Source: Dehalococcoidia bacterium (GTDB taxonomy: Bacteria > Chloroflexota > Dehalococcoidia > GIF9 > AB-539-J10). Taken from it: a stretch of DNA of 9,247 nucleotides. The translations under genes were made by a program, and so were the position numbers. The notes below the pieces were generated by a model, which worked only from the letters and a program-made list of their open reading frames with translations, ran no database searches and had not been told where the DNA came from. Where the stretch lies: the NCBI GenBank assembly GCA_030589825.1, contig JAUUZT010000020.1:1-9247 (forward strand), given 5' to 3'. Shown one piece after another: positions 1 through 5,911 of the stretch; the first letter of the stretch is position 1; every line of letters starts with the position of its first letter.

Positions 1-312
1 CTCCGATAGAGAGCCACCTAAAACAGTGAAATCTTGGGAGAATGCAAAGCAGAGACGATTATTTACCTGCCCATAGCCAACAACCACCGAATCACCAGTA
101 TATTTTTGTTCTGCCATTCCAAAATCAACACAACGATGTGTGACGAAGGCGCCTATCTCCTCAAAAGTTCCACTATCAAAGAGAAGGTCAATACGCTCCC
201 TTGCAGTTAACTTCCCTTTGCTATGCTGCGCCTCAATCCGCTTTGCCCCACCTCCCTGTCTCGCTTTTTTTCTGTATTCATTTAATTGAGATAATCTCTG
301 TTTATTACTCAT
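1..312 (-). CDS. Acyl-CoA carboxylase carboxyltransferase (beta) subunit, N-terminal part, cut by window edge
   Basis: This is the first 104 residues of a biotin-dependent carboxyltransferase of the propionyl-CoA carboxylase beta / methylmalonyl-CoA decarboxylase alpha family, which moves CO2 between carboxybiotin and a short acyl-CoA. The usual N-terminal landmarks are visible: a basic helix, KLTARERIDLLFD (res. 34-46), THRCVDFGM (58-66), and FSQDFTVLGGSLSE (91-104) at the cut. The catalytic crotonase-like core lies outside the window, so the acyl-CoA preference and the choice between carboxylase and Na+-pumping decarboxylase cannot be decided. The ATG at 312 follows an AAGGA site seven bases upstream. 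The gene diverges from folP, and its promoter overlaps the folP promoter. Family assignment is firm; the exact enzyme is open. Confidence 0.93.
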   Translation of the reverse strand, partial: MSNKQRLSQLNEYRKKARQGGGAKRIEAQHSKGKLTARERIDLLFDSGTFEEIGAFVTHRCVDFGMAEQKYTGDSVVVGYGQVNNRLCFAFSQDFTVLGGSLSE

Positions 313-337
313 AGTAATTCCTTAATATCCGTTTATA

Positions 338-368
338 TTGATATTTTAATGGCTTACCCTGCTATAAT
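338..368 (+). promoter_or_regulatory. Promoter for the folP operon, extended -10
   Basis: TTGATA (338-343) and a perfect TATAAT (363-368) lie 19 bases apart. TGC directly before TATAAT makes an extended -10, which tolerates the long spacer. Transcription should begin around 375, only one or two bases before the ATG at 377. The message would then be leaderless or nearly so, which agrees with the absence of a Shine-Dalgarno site before folP. Confidence 0.55.
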
Positions 369-371
369 CAA
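343..371 (-). promoter_or_regulatory. Promoter for the carboxyltransferase gene
   Basis: On the minus strand, TTGATT (371-366) and TAAAAT (348-343) are separated by 17 bases. The predicted start near 336 gives a leader of about 24 nt that carries the AAGGA ribosome site. Its -35 box shares bases with the -10 box of the opposing folP promoter. Seen by eye only. Confidence 0.5.
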
Positions 372-376
372 TTCTT

Positions 377-1246
377 ATGCTATATCATAGCAGAAACAAA
401 GAGCCTAACCTCACTTTTACCCACTGTGGTAAATTCACCTTCCGCTGGGGAGAGAGAACCTACATCATGGGAATTATCAACGTCTCTCCCGATTCTTTCT
501 CAGGCGATGGAATTAACAATACAGAGGCGGCTTTAGCCCAGGCAAAACGTATGGCTTCTGAAGGTGCTGACATTATCGATATTGGTGGAGAATCTACCCG
601 TCCTCAATCAATGCCTATTTCAGTCAACGAGGAATTGCACCGGGTAATTCCACTGCTGGAGAGACTACGAACAGAGATAGAGTTACCAATAAGTATTGAT
701 ACTTATAAACTTAAGGTGGCACAGCAAGCCCTGGAGACAGGAGCCAATATGATAAACGATATCTGGGGACTAAAACATGAGCCACTCCTTGCAGAGCTTG
801 CAGCTAAAAAAGGAGTACCCATTATCCTGATGAGTAACCAGCGGGATATCTCCCCTAAGCATGATATTATCTTTCCTGACATCATCTCTACCGTACTCTC
901 CAGTCTGACGCAGAGTATAGAGAAAGCCCTCAAGGCCGGAATACTACCAGAAAATATTATTATTGACCCTGGAATCGGCTTTGGCAAGACACAAGAGCAA
1001 AACATAGAACTAATGGGCCGTCTTGATGAACTACAGGTATTGCGAAAGCCAATCCTCTTAGCCAGTTCTCGCAAATCAATGATAAGCTCTATATTAAACT
1101 TGCCCTCTGAACAATGCATGGAAGGCACACTGGCTACTACAACCATTGGTATCGTCAGTGGCATTGATATGATTCGGGTACACGATATTAAGGAATCTTT
1201 TCGTGTCTGTAGGATAAGCGATGCTATCATCAGAGGACATAGCTAA
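377..1246 (+). CDS. folP: Dihydropteroate synthase
   Basis: FolP condenses p-aminobenzoate with 6-hydroxymethyl-7,8-dihydropterin diphosphate to give 7,8-dihydropteroate in cytosolic folate synthesis; it is the sulfonamide target. The 289 residues are normal for the TIM-barrel family. Visible motifs are MGIINVSPDSFSGDG (31-45, diphosphate loop), DIGGESTRP (68-76, pABA loop), IDTYK (107-111), ND (127-128), DPGIGFGKT (197-205), SSRKS (230-234) and RVHD (267-270). In many family members the strand after ND reads MHM; here it reads LMSNQ (151-155), with Ser where His is common. The ATG at 377 has no ribosome site but sits just downstream of a strong promoter. No alternative ATG lies before the conserved MGIINV segment. 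It is the first gene of the folP-folK-PTPS operon, and folK starts one base after its stop. Confidence 0.97.
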   Translation: MLYHSRNKEPNLTFTHCGKFTFRWGERTYIMGIINVSPDSFSGDGINNTEAALAQAKRMASEGADIIDIGGESTRPQSMPISVNEELHRVIPLLERLRTEIELPISIDTYKLKVAQQALETGANMINDIWGLKHEPLLAELAAKKGVPIILMSNQRDISPKHDIIFPDIISTVLSSLTQSIEKALKAGILPENIIIDPGIGFGKTQEQNIELMGRLDELQVLRKPILLASSRKSMISSILNLPSEQCMEGTLATTTIGIVSGIDMIRVHDIKESFRVCRISDAIIRGHS

Positions 1247-1247
1247 A

Positions 1248-1739
1248 ATGGCTATCTCTTATCTTGGATTAGGATCAAATATAGGGGAGAGGGAAATAAA
1301 TCTTCTTAAGGCATTATCGCTTATTAATCAGGAATCCCGGTTAATTAAAACTTCTTCCATATATGAAACTAAGCCAATAGGCTACGAAAAACAGTCATCC
1401 TTCCTCAACATGGTTTGCCAGGTCTCAACTAAACTGAAACCGGTTGATTTACTTAGATCGATAAAACAAATAGAGAAAATATTAGGCAGAAAACCAAGTT
1501 TTCGTAACGCACCCCGTATCATCGACATCGACATCCTCTTTTATGACAATATAATCATTAACACAAAAAAATTGGCTATACCACATCCTCGCCTCGTTGA
1601 ACGTGCTTTCGTTCTCATTCCTCTGGCAGAGATCACTCCAAAACTGGTACACCCTGAACTGGGAAGAAGTATTGCCGAGTTAGCTCACAAAATATCAGGA
1701 CAGGAAGGGGTACGTTTATTCAATAAGGAGGTTTACTGA
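1248..1739 (+). CDS. folK: 2-amino-4-hydroxy-6-hydroxymethyldihydropteridine diphosphokinase (HPPK)
   Basis: FolK transfers diphosphate from ATP to 6-hydroxymethyl-7,8-dihydropterin, making the substrate of the adjacent FolP. From this start the protein has 163 residues, the usual size. The family signatures are YLGLGSNIGER (5-15), FLNMV (52-56), the loop GRKPSFRNAPR followed by IDIDIL with the metal-binding Asp pair D93 and D95, and PHPRLVERAFVLIPLAEI (112-129). I prefer the ATG at 1248, one base after the folP stop, because family members begin right at the YLGLGSN strand and AGAGGA (1232-1237) lies upstream. An ATG at 1221 would add nine residues and overlap folP. The gene ends inside the TGATG junction with the PTPS gene, a sign of translational coupling. 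Confidence 0.96.
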   Translation: MAISYLGLGSNIGEREINLLKALSLINQESRLIKTSSIYETKPIGYEKQSSFLNMVCQVSTKLKPVDLLRSIKQIEKILGRKPSFRNAPRIIDIDILFYDNIIINTKKLAIPHPRLVERAFVLIPLAEITPKLVHPELGRSIAELAHKISGQEGVRLFNKEVY

Positions 1740-2107
1740 TGTACCAATTATTTGTAGAGGAACATTTTGATGCTGCTCATCTTTTACGTGATTATCATGG
1801 CAAGTGCGAGAATACGCACGGGCATCGATTCAAAGTGGTAATTCGTATGGAGACAGCAAAACTTCAACAAAATGGACTGGCTTACGATTTTGCCCTGTTA
1901 AAAAAGTCTCTGAGAGAAACCCTTGCTCGATATGACCATGCATTCCTAAATGAAATAGCCCCATTTGATACTATAGAACCTTCATGTGAGAACATCGCCA
2001 CCACCATTTACAATGAACTCTTGCCTCAGTTCTTAGGCCTGCCAGTTACCCTGACACACGTAGAGGTATGGGAATCTCCTTCAACCGGTGTATCATATAA
2101 CCAGTAG
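1739..2107 (+). CDS. queD: 6-pyruvoyl/6-carboxytetrahydropterin synthase homologue (PTPS/QueD family), possible FolB substitute
   Basis: This 122-residue tunnelling-fold (COG0720) enzyme acts on dihydroneopterin derivatives made from GTP. Zinc ligands are H14 (in HFDAAH), H27 and H29 (in THGH). The catalytic motif reads C23-E24-N-T-H-G-H, so both CxxxHGH (QueD type) and ExxHGH (PTPS-III type) patterns are satisfied. DH at 66-67 and E109 are the usual catalytic-relay and pterin-binding positions. The start overlaps the folK stop by one base and follows AAGGAGG (1725-1731). No folB lies in the operon. PTPS-III proteins, with Glu replacing or accompanying the Cys, are known to make 6-hydroxymethyldihydropterin in place of FolB in folB-less bacteria including Chloroflexi. 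From context I infer a folate role, possibly shared with queuosine synthesis. A plain QueD remains possible. Confidence 0.93.
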   Translation: MYQLFVEEHFDAAHLLRDYHGKCENTHGHRFKVVIRMETAKLQQNGLAYDFALLKKSLRETLARYDHAFLNEIAPFDTIEPSCENIATTIYNELLPQFLGLPVTLTHVEVWESPSTGVSYNQ

Positions 2108-2120
2108 TCCAGCGTTAATG

Positions 2121-2294
2121 TTATTCCGGTGGCAACAGATTAGGAATTGAGTCCTCAATGGGATAGGAATGCTGACATTTAGGACAGTATAGTAAGCCAG
2201 CGATAACCTCCTCATCCTCCTGAGTCTCAATACTTAGTTGTAACTCTCCTTTGCAAACAGGGCAAACAAGGATGTCCATTAGCTCTTTTTTCAT
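2121..2294 (-). CDS. Trm112-like four-cysteine small protein
   Basis: This short gene encodes 57 residues beginning MKKELMDILVCPVCKGEL. Two CxxC knuckles, C11/C14 and C37/C40, should bind one zinc. The C-terminal end, YPIEDSIPNLLPPE, is the characteristic tail of the Trm112 family (COG2835, which includes YcaR). In eukaryotes and archaea Trm112 activates several methyltransferases that act on tRNA, rRNA and proteins; the bacterial single-domain versions have no settled function, so no partner is claimed here. It converges on the PTPS gene with only 13 bases between the stops, leaving little room for a terminator. No Shine-Dalgarno is visible; a TATAAT box ends 11 bases before the ATG, suggesting a nearly leaderless message. 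Family call is firm, role unknown. Confidence 0.88.
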   Translation of the reverse strand: MKKELMDILVCPVCKGELQLSIETQEDEEVIAGLLYCPKCQHSYPIEDSIPNLLPPE

Positions 2295-2305
2295 ATTAGT
2301 TATAG

Positions 2306-2314
2306 ATTATAGCA
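2306..2314 (-). promoter_or_regulatory. Extended -10 promoter for the Trm112-like gene
   Basis: On the minus strand the sequence reads TGC-TATAAT, identical to the folP extended -10. There is no convincing -35 at 17-18 bases. The predicted transcription start is near 2299, about five bases before the ATG at 2294. Confidence 0.45.
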
Positions 2315-2376
2315 TCAGTAGTGTATTTAAGGAATATCGAAGGATAAAATTTCAGCGAGCATAACAATATCTTAAA

Positions 2377-2385
2377 TGCTATAAT
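2377..2385 (+). promoter_or_regulatory. Extended -10 promoter for the hypothetical gene at 2412
   Basis: TGC-TATAAT again, with no good -35. It predicts a start near 2392 and a leader of about 20 nt that contains the GGGAGG ribosome site (2401-2406). It is divergent from the Trm112-like promoter within the same 117-bp gap. Confidence 0.5.
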
Positions 2386-2411
2386 TATTCTTAAGTTCTT
2401 GGGAGGATGAA

Positions 2412-2747
2412 ATGACAAGTCAATTCAAAAAGATATATAAAGACATCAATGCTGAGATGCTTCTCGATGAGATACGTGACCTTCTACAACAGCAAGGAAT
2501 ATTAGCAGGAAAAGAGAGATTGCAGACCTATTCTTTACCCAGCGGAGCAACACAATCACGTGTCACTCTTAGTTTAAAAACAAGAGCTGAGCAGAAAGAT
2601 TGTGGCAGCGTTCATATTACAGGAACCCCTTCTGGTGAAACACAGATGCTTATTAGTATTGATGAAGAAATTGTGTCCCAGGAAACAATTAGCTCTTTTC
2701 AGGAAACTATTAACCTTGCACTTGATTCATACGAAGTCAAATGGTGA
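2412..2747 (+). CDS. Hypothetical protein, 111 residues
   Basis: I do not recognise this protein. It is soluble, with no signal peptide or membrane segment. The likely layout, judged by eye, is a helix at residues 11-30 rich in Leu and Gln, three amphipathic strands (about 47-57, 65-71 and 76-84), and a final helix (91-106) ending in the stop at 2745-2747. There is one Cys (C64), so zinc binding is not suggested. Start choice is secure: GGGAGG lies six bases before the ATG, with an extended -10 promoter just upstream. Three bases after its TGA a small basic reading frame continues in the same frame, so the two are probably co-transcribed. The coding appearance is good, but the function is unknown. 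Confidence 0.8.
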   Translation: MTSQFKKIYKDINAEMLLDEIRDLLQQQGILAGKERLQTYSLPSGATQSRVTLSLKTRAEQKDCGSVHITGTPSGETQMLISIDEEIVSQETISSFQETINLALDSYEVKW

Positions 2748-2750
2748 ATC

Positions 2751-2879
2751 TTGAAAGAAAGCAGGCAGGAAAATCGCGAAGCACGTCGAGTAAAGAAGCA
2801 AAAAAAGATGCCTTTGCACGGTAGAAGTTTAGCCAAAGTCTACAAGGATGCCACAATCAAGAGAGCAAAGCATCATTAA
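2751..2879 (+). CDS. Small very basic protein, 42 residues, TTG start
   Basis: An open frame from a TTG at 2751 to TAA at 2877-2879 encodes a protein with about 17 Lys/Arg/His per 42 residues. The core KKQKKMPLHGRSLAKVYKDA (positions 16-35) has the look of short conserved bacterial proteins with an RMPxHGRSL-like motif, although this rests on weak recall and I cannot name a family. The frame is the same as that of the preceding gene, separated by TGA-ATC. It is therefore either a coupled gene using GGTG (2743-2746) as a weak ribosome site, or a C-terminal extension reached by readthrough of TGA. The high charge suggests nucleic-acid or ribosome contact, which is inference only. The shift to long Lys/Arg runs is unlike the upstream protein, favouring a separate gene. 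Confidence 0.5.
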   Translation: MKESRQENREARRVKKQKKMPLHGRSLAKVYKDATIKRAKHH

Positions 2880-2917
2880 AGACATCTCACAATTAATATA
2901 TAGTTACCTCTATCATT

Positions 2918-4174
2918 TTACGTTTGATTGAGACGTGTTTTTTTCCACAGTAGCAACGCAAATAGCGACAGGCAAAGTGCAAGAATCGATATGAAATTAA
3001 AAACGCTATTTATTCCAACAATGTCCATAAAGTATCCGGCTACAGGCTGTATCAGGCTGGAACCCTCCATACTAAGCCCGAAATAGAAACCAAATACTGT
3101 AGCCATCAAAGTTGGTGGTGTATATGCCACAAGTAATGGCTGCATGGTTGACTGCCTCATATTCATCAATAATCCAAGTAGCAACAATACTGCTATCAGT
3201 CCCACTCCAAATGACAATCTGGTCGCCAGAAACAGTGCTGGCCCAGTAACAACCAGCACCAGTATTAAAGCATCCCTCCGTCCCCATCTATCGGAAAGCC
3301 ATCCACCCAGCAGGCTGCCAACTATTCCCCCACCTCTTACAATACCTAACCACATGGCAGCATGAACTGAACTAATTCCGTGCTTATCAACAAGATATAT
3401 GGCAATGAAAGCCATGGCAGCGCCAGCCACAAATTGAAATAGAATTGCCAATATTGTTAATGGAGCGATAGGACGAAGGGCATGTGCAATTTGTAGTATT
3501 CTGTTTTCCTTTTTCTTTTCAACATCAAAGCTGTCTGGTTTTTTTGAGTTGACATTTATTCTAGATTCTATATCGATATCCAGTCGTTTCCGCTCTTTAA
3601 ACTTGAATATTATTAAAAAGGTAGCTACCAGTACAGGTACAGGAAGTATAAAAAACGCATAATGCCAACCAATCGCATTTGCAATTATACCTCCAAGAAC
3701 AGGACTGGCACTGAAACCAATACTCCCTCCCAGCATGTGTATAGCAATCACTCTCCCATGCCTTGATTTTTCAAAATAGCTTGTAAACATCGGCGTTGCA
3801 GATGGATGATATCCACCTGAAAATATGCCCATCACAACTAACATACCCATCATGATGCTATATGAAGGACTAAAACCAATGGCTATGGCGCTTAGTCCAA
3901 CTCCCCCCATCCCAATTGCAATAATCCTTCTTCTGGTGAATTTATCAGCAAGCCAGCCACCAAAGAACTGTGATATACCTGAGGTAATGGTAAAAGCAGA
4001 GATTAGCAATCCTGTCTGCAAATAATTTAACCCCATAGAATCTCGAATAACGGGTAGCAATCCAACCAGTAGGCCAATAACCATGTCATGACTGCCATGA
4101 GTAAAGCCAAAGAAGGCAGCAGTACCCCCTCCCCAATCCCTGAATCCTTTTTTTAAGCTTATTTTTTTAGGCAA
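2918..4174 (-). CDS. Major facilitator superfamily transporter
   Basis: This 418-residue inner-membrane secondary transporter has about 12 hydrophobic segments in two six-helix halves. The MFS loop 2-3 motif appears twice, GGWLADKFTRRR (72-83) in the N-half and GGWLSDRWGRRD (290-301) in the C-half. A charged cytoplasmic loop (about 191-235, rich in Lys, Asp and Glu) joins the halves. GYHPSATPM (121-129) resembles the YHPAA segment of fosmidomycin-resistance-type exporters, so drug or organic-anion transport is possible, but the substrate cannot be read from sequence. The start is TTG at 4174; no in-frame ATG occurs before residue 31, which already lies at the first membrane segment. The nearest ribosome site, GGAG, is 12 bases upstream and weak. 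It stands alone on its strand. Confidence 0.9.
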   Translation of the reverse strand: MPKKISLKKGFRDWGGGTAAFFGFTHGSHDMVIGLLVGLLPVIRDSMGLNYLQTGLLISAFTITSGISQFFGGWLADKFTRRRIIAIGMGGVGLSAIAIGFSPSYSIMMGMLVVMGIFSGGYHPSATPMFTSYFEKSRHGRVIAIHMLGGSIGFSASPVLGGIIANAIGWHYAFFILPVPVLVATFLIIFKFKERKRLDIDIESRINVNSKKPDSFDVEKKKENRILQIAHALRPIAPLTILAILFQFVAGAAMAFIAIYLVDKHGISSVHAAMWLGIVRGGGIVGSLLGGWLSDRWGRRDALILVLVVTGPALFLATRLSFGVGLIAVLLLLGLLMNMRQSTMQPLLVAYTPPTLMATVFGFYFGLSMEGSSLIQPVAGYFMDIVGINSVFNFISILALCLSLFALLLWKKTRLNQT

Positions 4175-4405
4175 CGATATTTATAGCTCCAACTTGATAC
4201 AAAACACACTCCTCTATCACAAAACAACGCCGATTGCATTCTGAAAATAATTGAGAGAACAGATAATAGTTTCACTGTTTGATTGCTAATTATCTTTATT
4301 ATTCTAACAGAGGAGAGTTAATTATACACCGATATTAACATGTTGCTTTATACTATTATTAATAAAAGATGTATTTTCGTTAATTGTTTTAATCGTTATA
4401 TATAG
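4175..4405. other. AT-rich noncoding spacer between the MFS and SDR genes
   Basis: No coding frame with a start and ribosome site is visible on either strand. On the minus strand a TATAAA lies eight bases before the TTG of the MFS gene and could drive an almost leaderless message, but its -35 is poor. A 7-bp inverted repeat AGATAAT/ATTATCT lies around 4261-4295. The remainder is mostly A/T without a clear motif. Confidence 0.5.
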
Positions 4406-4434
4406 TTGATAGCCATACTAACAGGTGCTAGTAT
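4406..4434 (+). promoter_or_regulatory. Promoter for the SDR gene
   Basis: TTGATA (4406-4411) and TAGTAT (4429-4434) are exactly 17 bases apart, and TGC precedes the -10 box as in the other extended -10 promoters here. The predicted start near 4441 gives a leader of about 39 nt carrying GGGAGG (4468-4473). Confidence 0.6.
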
Positions 4435-4479
4435 TTCACCGCATACATTGAATTATGCTCAAGGCAAGGGAGGATAACA

Positions 4480-5280
4480 ATGGGAAATCGTGTAAAAGGG
4501 AAAGTTGCTATTGTCACCGGTGCTGGCTCTATAGGTCCAGGAATTGGAAATGGTAAAGCCTCGGCTATCCTCTATGCCCGTGAGGGAGCCATAGTTATGC
4601 TCGTTGACCGCAATATTGAAGCAGCCGAGGAGACCAAACACATTATTGAAGAAGAAGGTGGTAACTCATTCACCTTCCAGGCTGATGTTACTATTCCCAA
4701 CGATTGCAAAAGTATAGTGGATAACTGCATTAAGTTTTATAATAAAATTGATATTCTTCATAACAATGTCGGTATCGAGATACCAGGCGGAGTAGTAGAA
4801 ACAACTGAAGAAATATGGGACAGGGTAATGAATGTAAATTTAAAAAGCATGTTTCTAACTACAAAATACGTACTACCATATATGCAAAAACAGGAAAGTG
4901 GTTCCATAATAAACATCTCATCGCTAAATGCCATAAGAACCTTGCCAAGCTGCATCAGCACTCCCTATGCAGTAGCAAAGGCAGGAGTCGTTGCCTTAAC
5001 CAGGGAAATAGCTATCCAATATGCAGCTAAAGGAATACGGGCAAATGCCATATTACCTGGGCTTATGAATACTCCCCTGGTAGCAGCCACCATTTTGGAC
5101 TCTTACGGTGGAAACATCGAGAAGGCAATGGAAACAAGAGATACCATGTGTATTACAGGAAAGCAGGGAGAAGCATGGGACGTTGGCTATGCAGCACTGT
5201 TCCTCGCCTCAGATGAAGCAAAATACATCAACGGTGCAGCCTTGCTTGTTGATGGTGGACTCACCAAAATCTGGCGTTAG
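4480..5280 (+). CDS. SDR family NAD(P)-dependent oxidoreductase
   Basis: This 266-residue cytosolic enzyme has a classical short-chain dehydrogenase fold and interconverts an alcohol and a ketone; the substrate is unknown. The cofactor loop is the longer TGAGSIGPGIGNGKA form (13-27), typical of a recognisable SDR subgroup rather than the standard TGxxxGIG. D43 in LVDR after the second strand favours NAD(H). Other motifs are D69, NNVG (95-98, in place of NNAG), N120, catalytic S148 region (ISSLN), Y163 and K167 in PYAVAKAG, and LPG (192-194). The C-terminal part ends LVDGGLTKIWR, full length for the family. The ATG follows GGGAGG by six bases and a near-consensus promoter. It converges with the cupin gene 74 bp downstream. 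Substrate specificity cannot be judged. Confidence 0.94.
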   Translation: MGNRVKGKVAIVTGAGSIGPGIGNGKASAILYAREGAIVMLVDRNIEAAEETKHIIEEEGGNSFTFQADVTIPNDCKSIVDNCIKFYNKIDILHNNVGIEIPGGVVETTEEIWDRVMNVNLKSMFLTTKYVLPYMQKQESGSIINISSLNAIRTLPSCISTPYAVAKAGVVALTREIAIQYAAKGIRANAILPGLMNTPLVAATILDSYGGNIEKAMETRDTMCITGKQGEAWDVGYAALFLASDEAKYINGAALLVDGGLTKIWR

Positions 5281-5354
5281 CAACATGCTATGTTACACAA
5301 ATCTTATTACCATAATTTAACAAGGCTTGTAGTACAAACAGGAAACCTTAATAT

Positions 5355-5726
5355 TTAGCCCGATGTAGTATTTGATGAAAGCGAACCGGGCATTTTGCCA
5401 TCAATCAACGGTACCAGGCAAACAAATCGAAAAACATCATTCCCTGCATTATTAAAACAGTGTTTTTCGCCAGGCTTAACATAGATAGCATCTCCTTCAC
5501 TCAACGGTGTTTCTGACTGCTCCCCTTTGACAATACCTTTACCTGATACAATAAAAACCTCATGCTCCCATGGGTGGGAATGAAATGGGGTTGCCCCTGA
5601 CGGCTCCAGTTCAAAGACACGCATGACGAAATTAGGCACCCCTTCATCAGGACCAGCCACGACATGCATCACCACCCCCGGCAATTCTTCCTTACCCTTT
5701 ACCTGACGATAATTCTGAATTTTCAT
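5355..5726 (-). CDS. Single-domain cupin protein
   Basis: This 123-residue protein is a single cupin beta-barrel. Motif 1 is PFHSHPWEHEVFIVSGKG, with H49, H51 and E55; motif 2 is GDAIYVKPGEKHCFNN, with H89. These four residues are the classic 3-His/1-Glu metal set, so Fe, Mn, Zn or Ni binding is expected, whether for catalysis (dioxygenase or isomerase) or for ligand sensing. The ATG at 5726 is chosen over upstream starts because AAGGAGG lies six bases before it and homologues begin near the KIQNYRQV segment; starting at 5798 would add 24 residues of non-conserved sequence across the promoter. It converges with the SDR gene and diverges from the YtxG/YtxH-like pair. Family is firm; reaction and substrate are unknown. 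Confidence 0.92.
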   Translation of the reverse strand: MKIQNYRQVKGKEELPGVVMHVVAGPDEGVPNFVMRVFELEPSGATPFHSHPWEHEVFIVSGKGIVKGEQSETPLSEGDAIYVKPGEKHCFNNAGNDVFRFVCLVPLIDGKMPGSLSSNTTSG

Positions 5727-5778
5727 ATCAGCCTCCTTGATATTATAAATTCTGCTTGATAAAACACTTTTTCTACTG

Positions 5779-5808
5779 ATTATGGGTAATAATATCATTG
5801 TCTATCAA
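5779..5808 (-). promoter_or_regulatory. Promoter for the cupin gene
   Basis: On the minus strand TTGATA (5808-5803) and CATAAT (5784-5779) are separated by 18 bases. The predicted start near 5772 gives a leader of about 46 nt with the AAGGAGG site. A closer TATAAT beside the ribosome site is an alternative with no good -35. Confidence 0.5.
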
Positions 5809-5848
5809 ATAACCGTACTATTCCTTTTTCAGGTAGCTATCATAGCCC

Positions 5849-5876
5849 TTTACAGACTGCAAATAAATGCTACAAT
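5849..5876 (+). promoter_or_regulatory. Promoter for the YtxG/YtxH-like operon
   Basis: TTTACA (5849-5854) and TACAAT (5871-5876) lie 16 bases apart, with TGC in front of the -10 box. The predicted start is near 5883, about 29 nt before the chosen ATG at 5912. This placement also argues against the in-frame ATG at 5867, which would lie upstream of the transcript. Confidence 0.6.
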
Positions 5877-5911
5877 GGTTCTATAAAGTATTATCAATGG
5901 AGGTGGCAATA

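Noticed and set aside
703..1230. 175-codon open frame on the minus strand inside folP
   Set aside because: It is fully antisense to a well-supported dihydropteroate synthase, is rich in Ser/Ile/Arg with no family motif, and has no ribosome site.
3072..4025. Several open frames of 66-73 codons overlapping the MFS gene on both strands
   Set aside because: They lie within a clear MFS coding region and show no motifs or ribosome sites.
4255..4300. AGATAAT/ATTATCT inverted repeat upstream of the MFS gene as an operator
   Set aside because: Seven-base arms of pure A/T-rich sequence are expected by chance in this spacer.
5282..5294. AACAT-GCT-ATGTT dyad after the SDR gene as a terminator
   Set aside because: A five-pair AT-rich stem with a three-base loop and no T-run is too weak to call.
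4758..5320. Frames of 67-71 codons overlapping the SDR gene
   Set aside because: Shadows of an intact SDR enzyme with catalytic residues in the main frame.
5727..5798. Upstream start of the cupin at 5798
   Set aside because: It would include the predicted promoter and non-conserved residues, whereas the ATG at 5726 has an ideal AAGGAGG site.
5867..5911. Upstream ATG at 5867 for the YtxG-like gene
   Set aside because: It overlaps the -10 box of the predicted promoter and has no ribosome site; ATG at 5912 follows GGAGGTGG.
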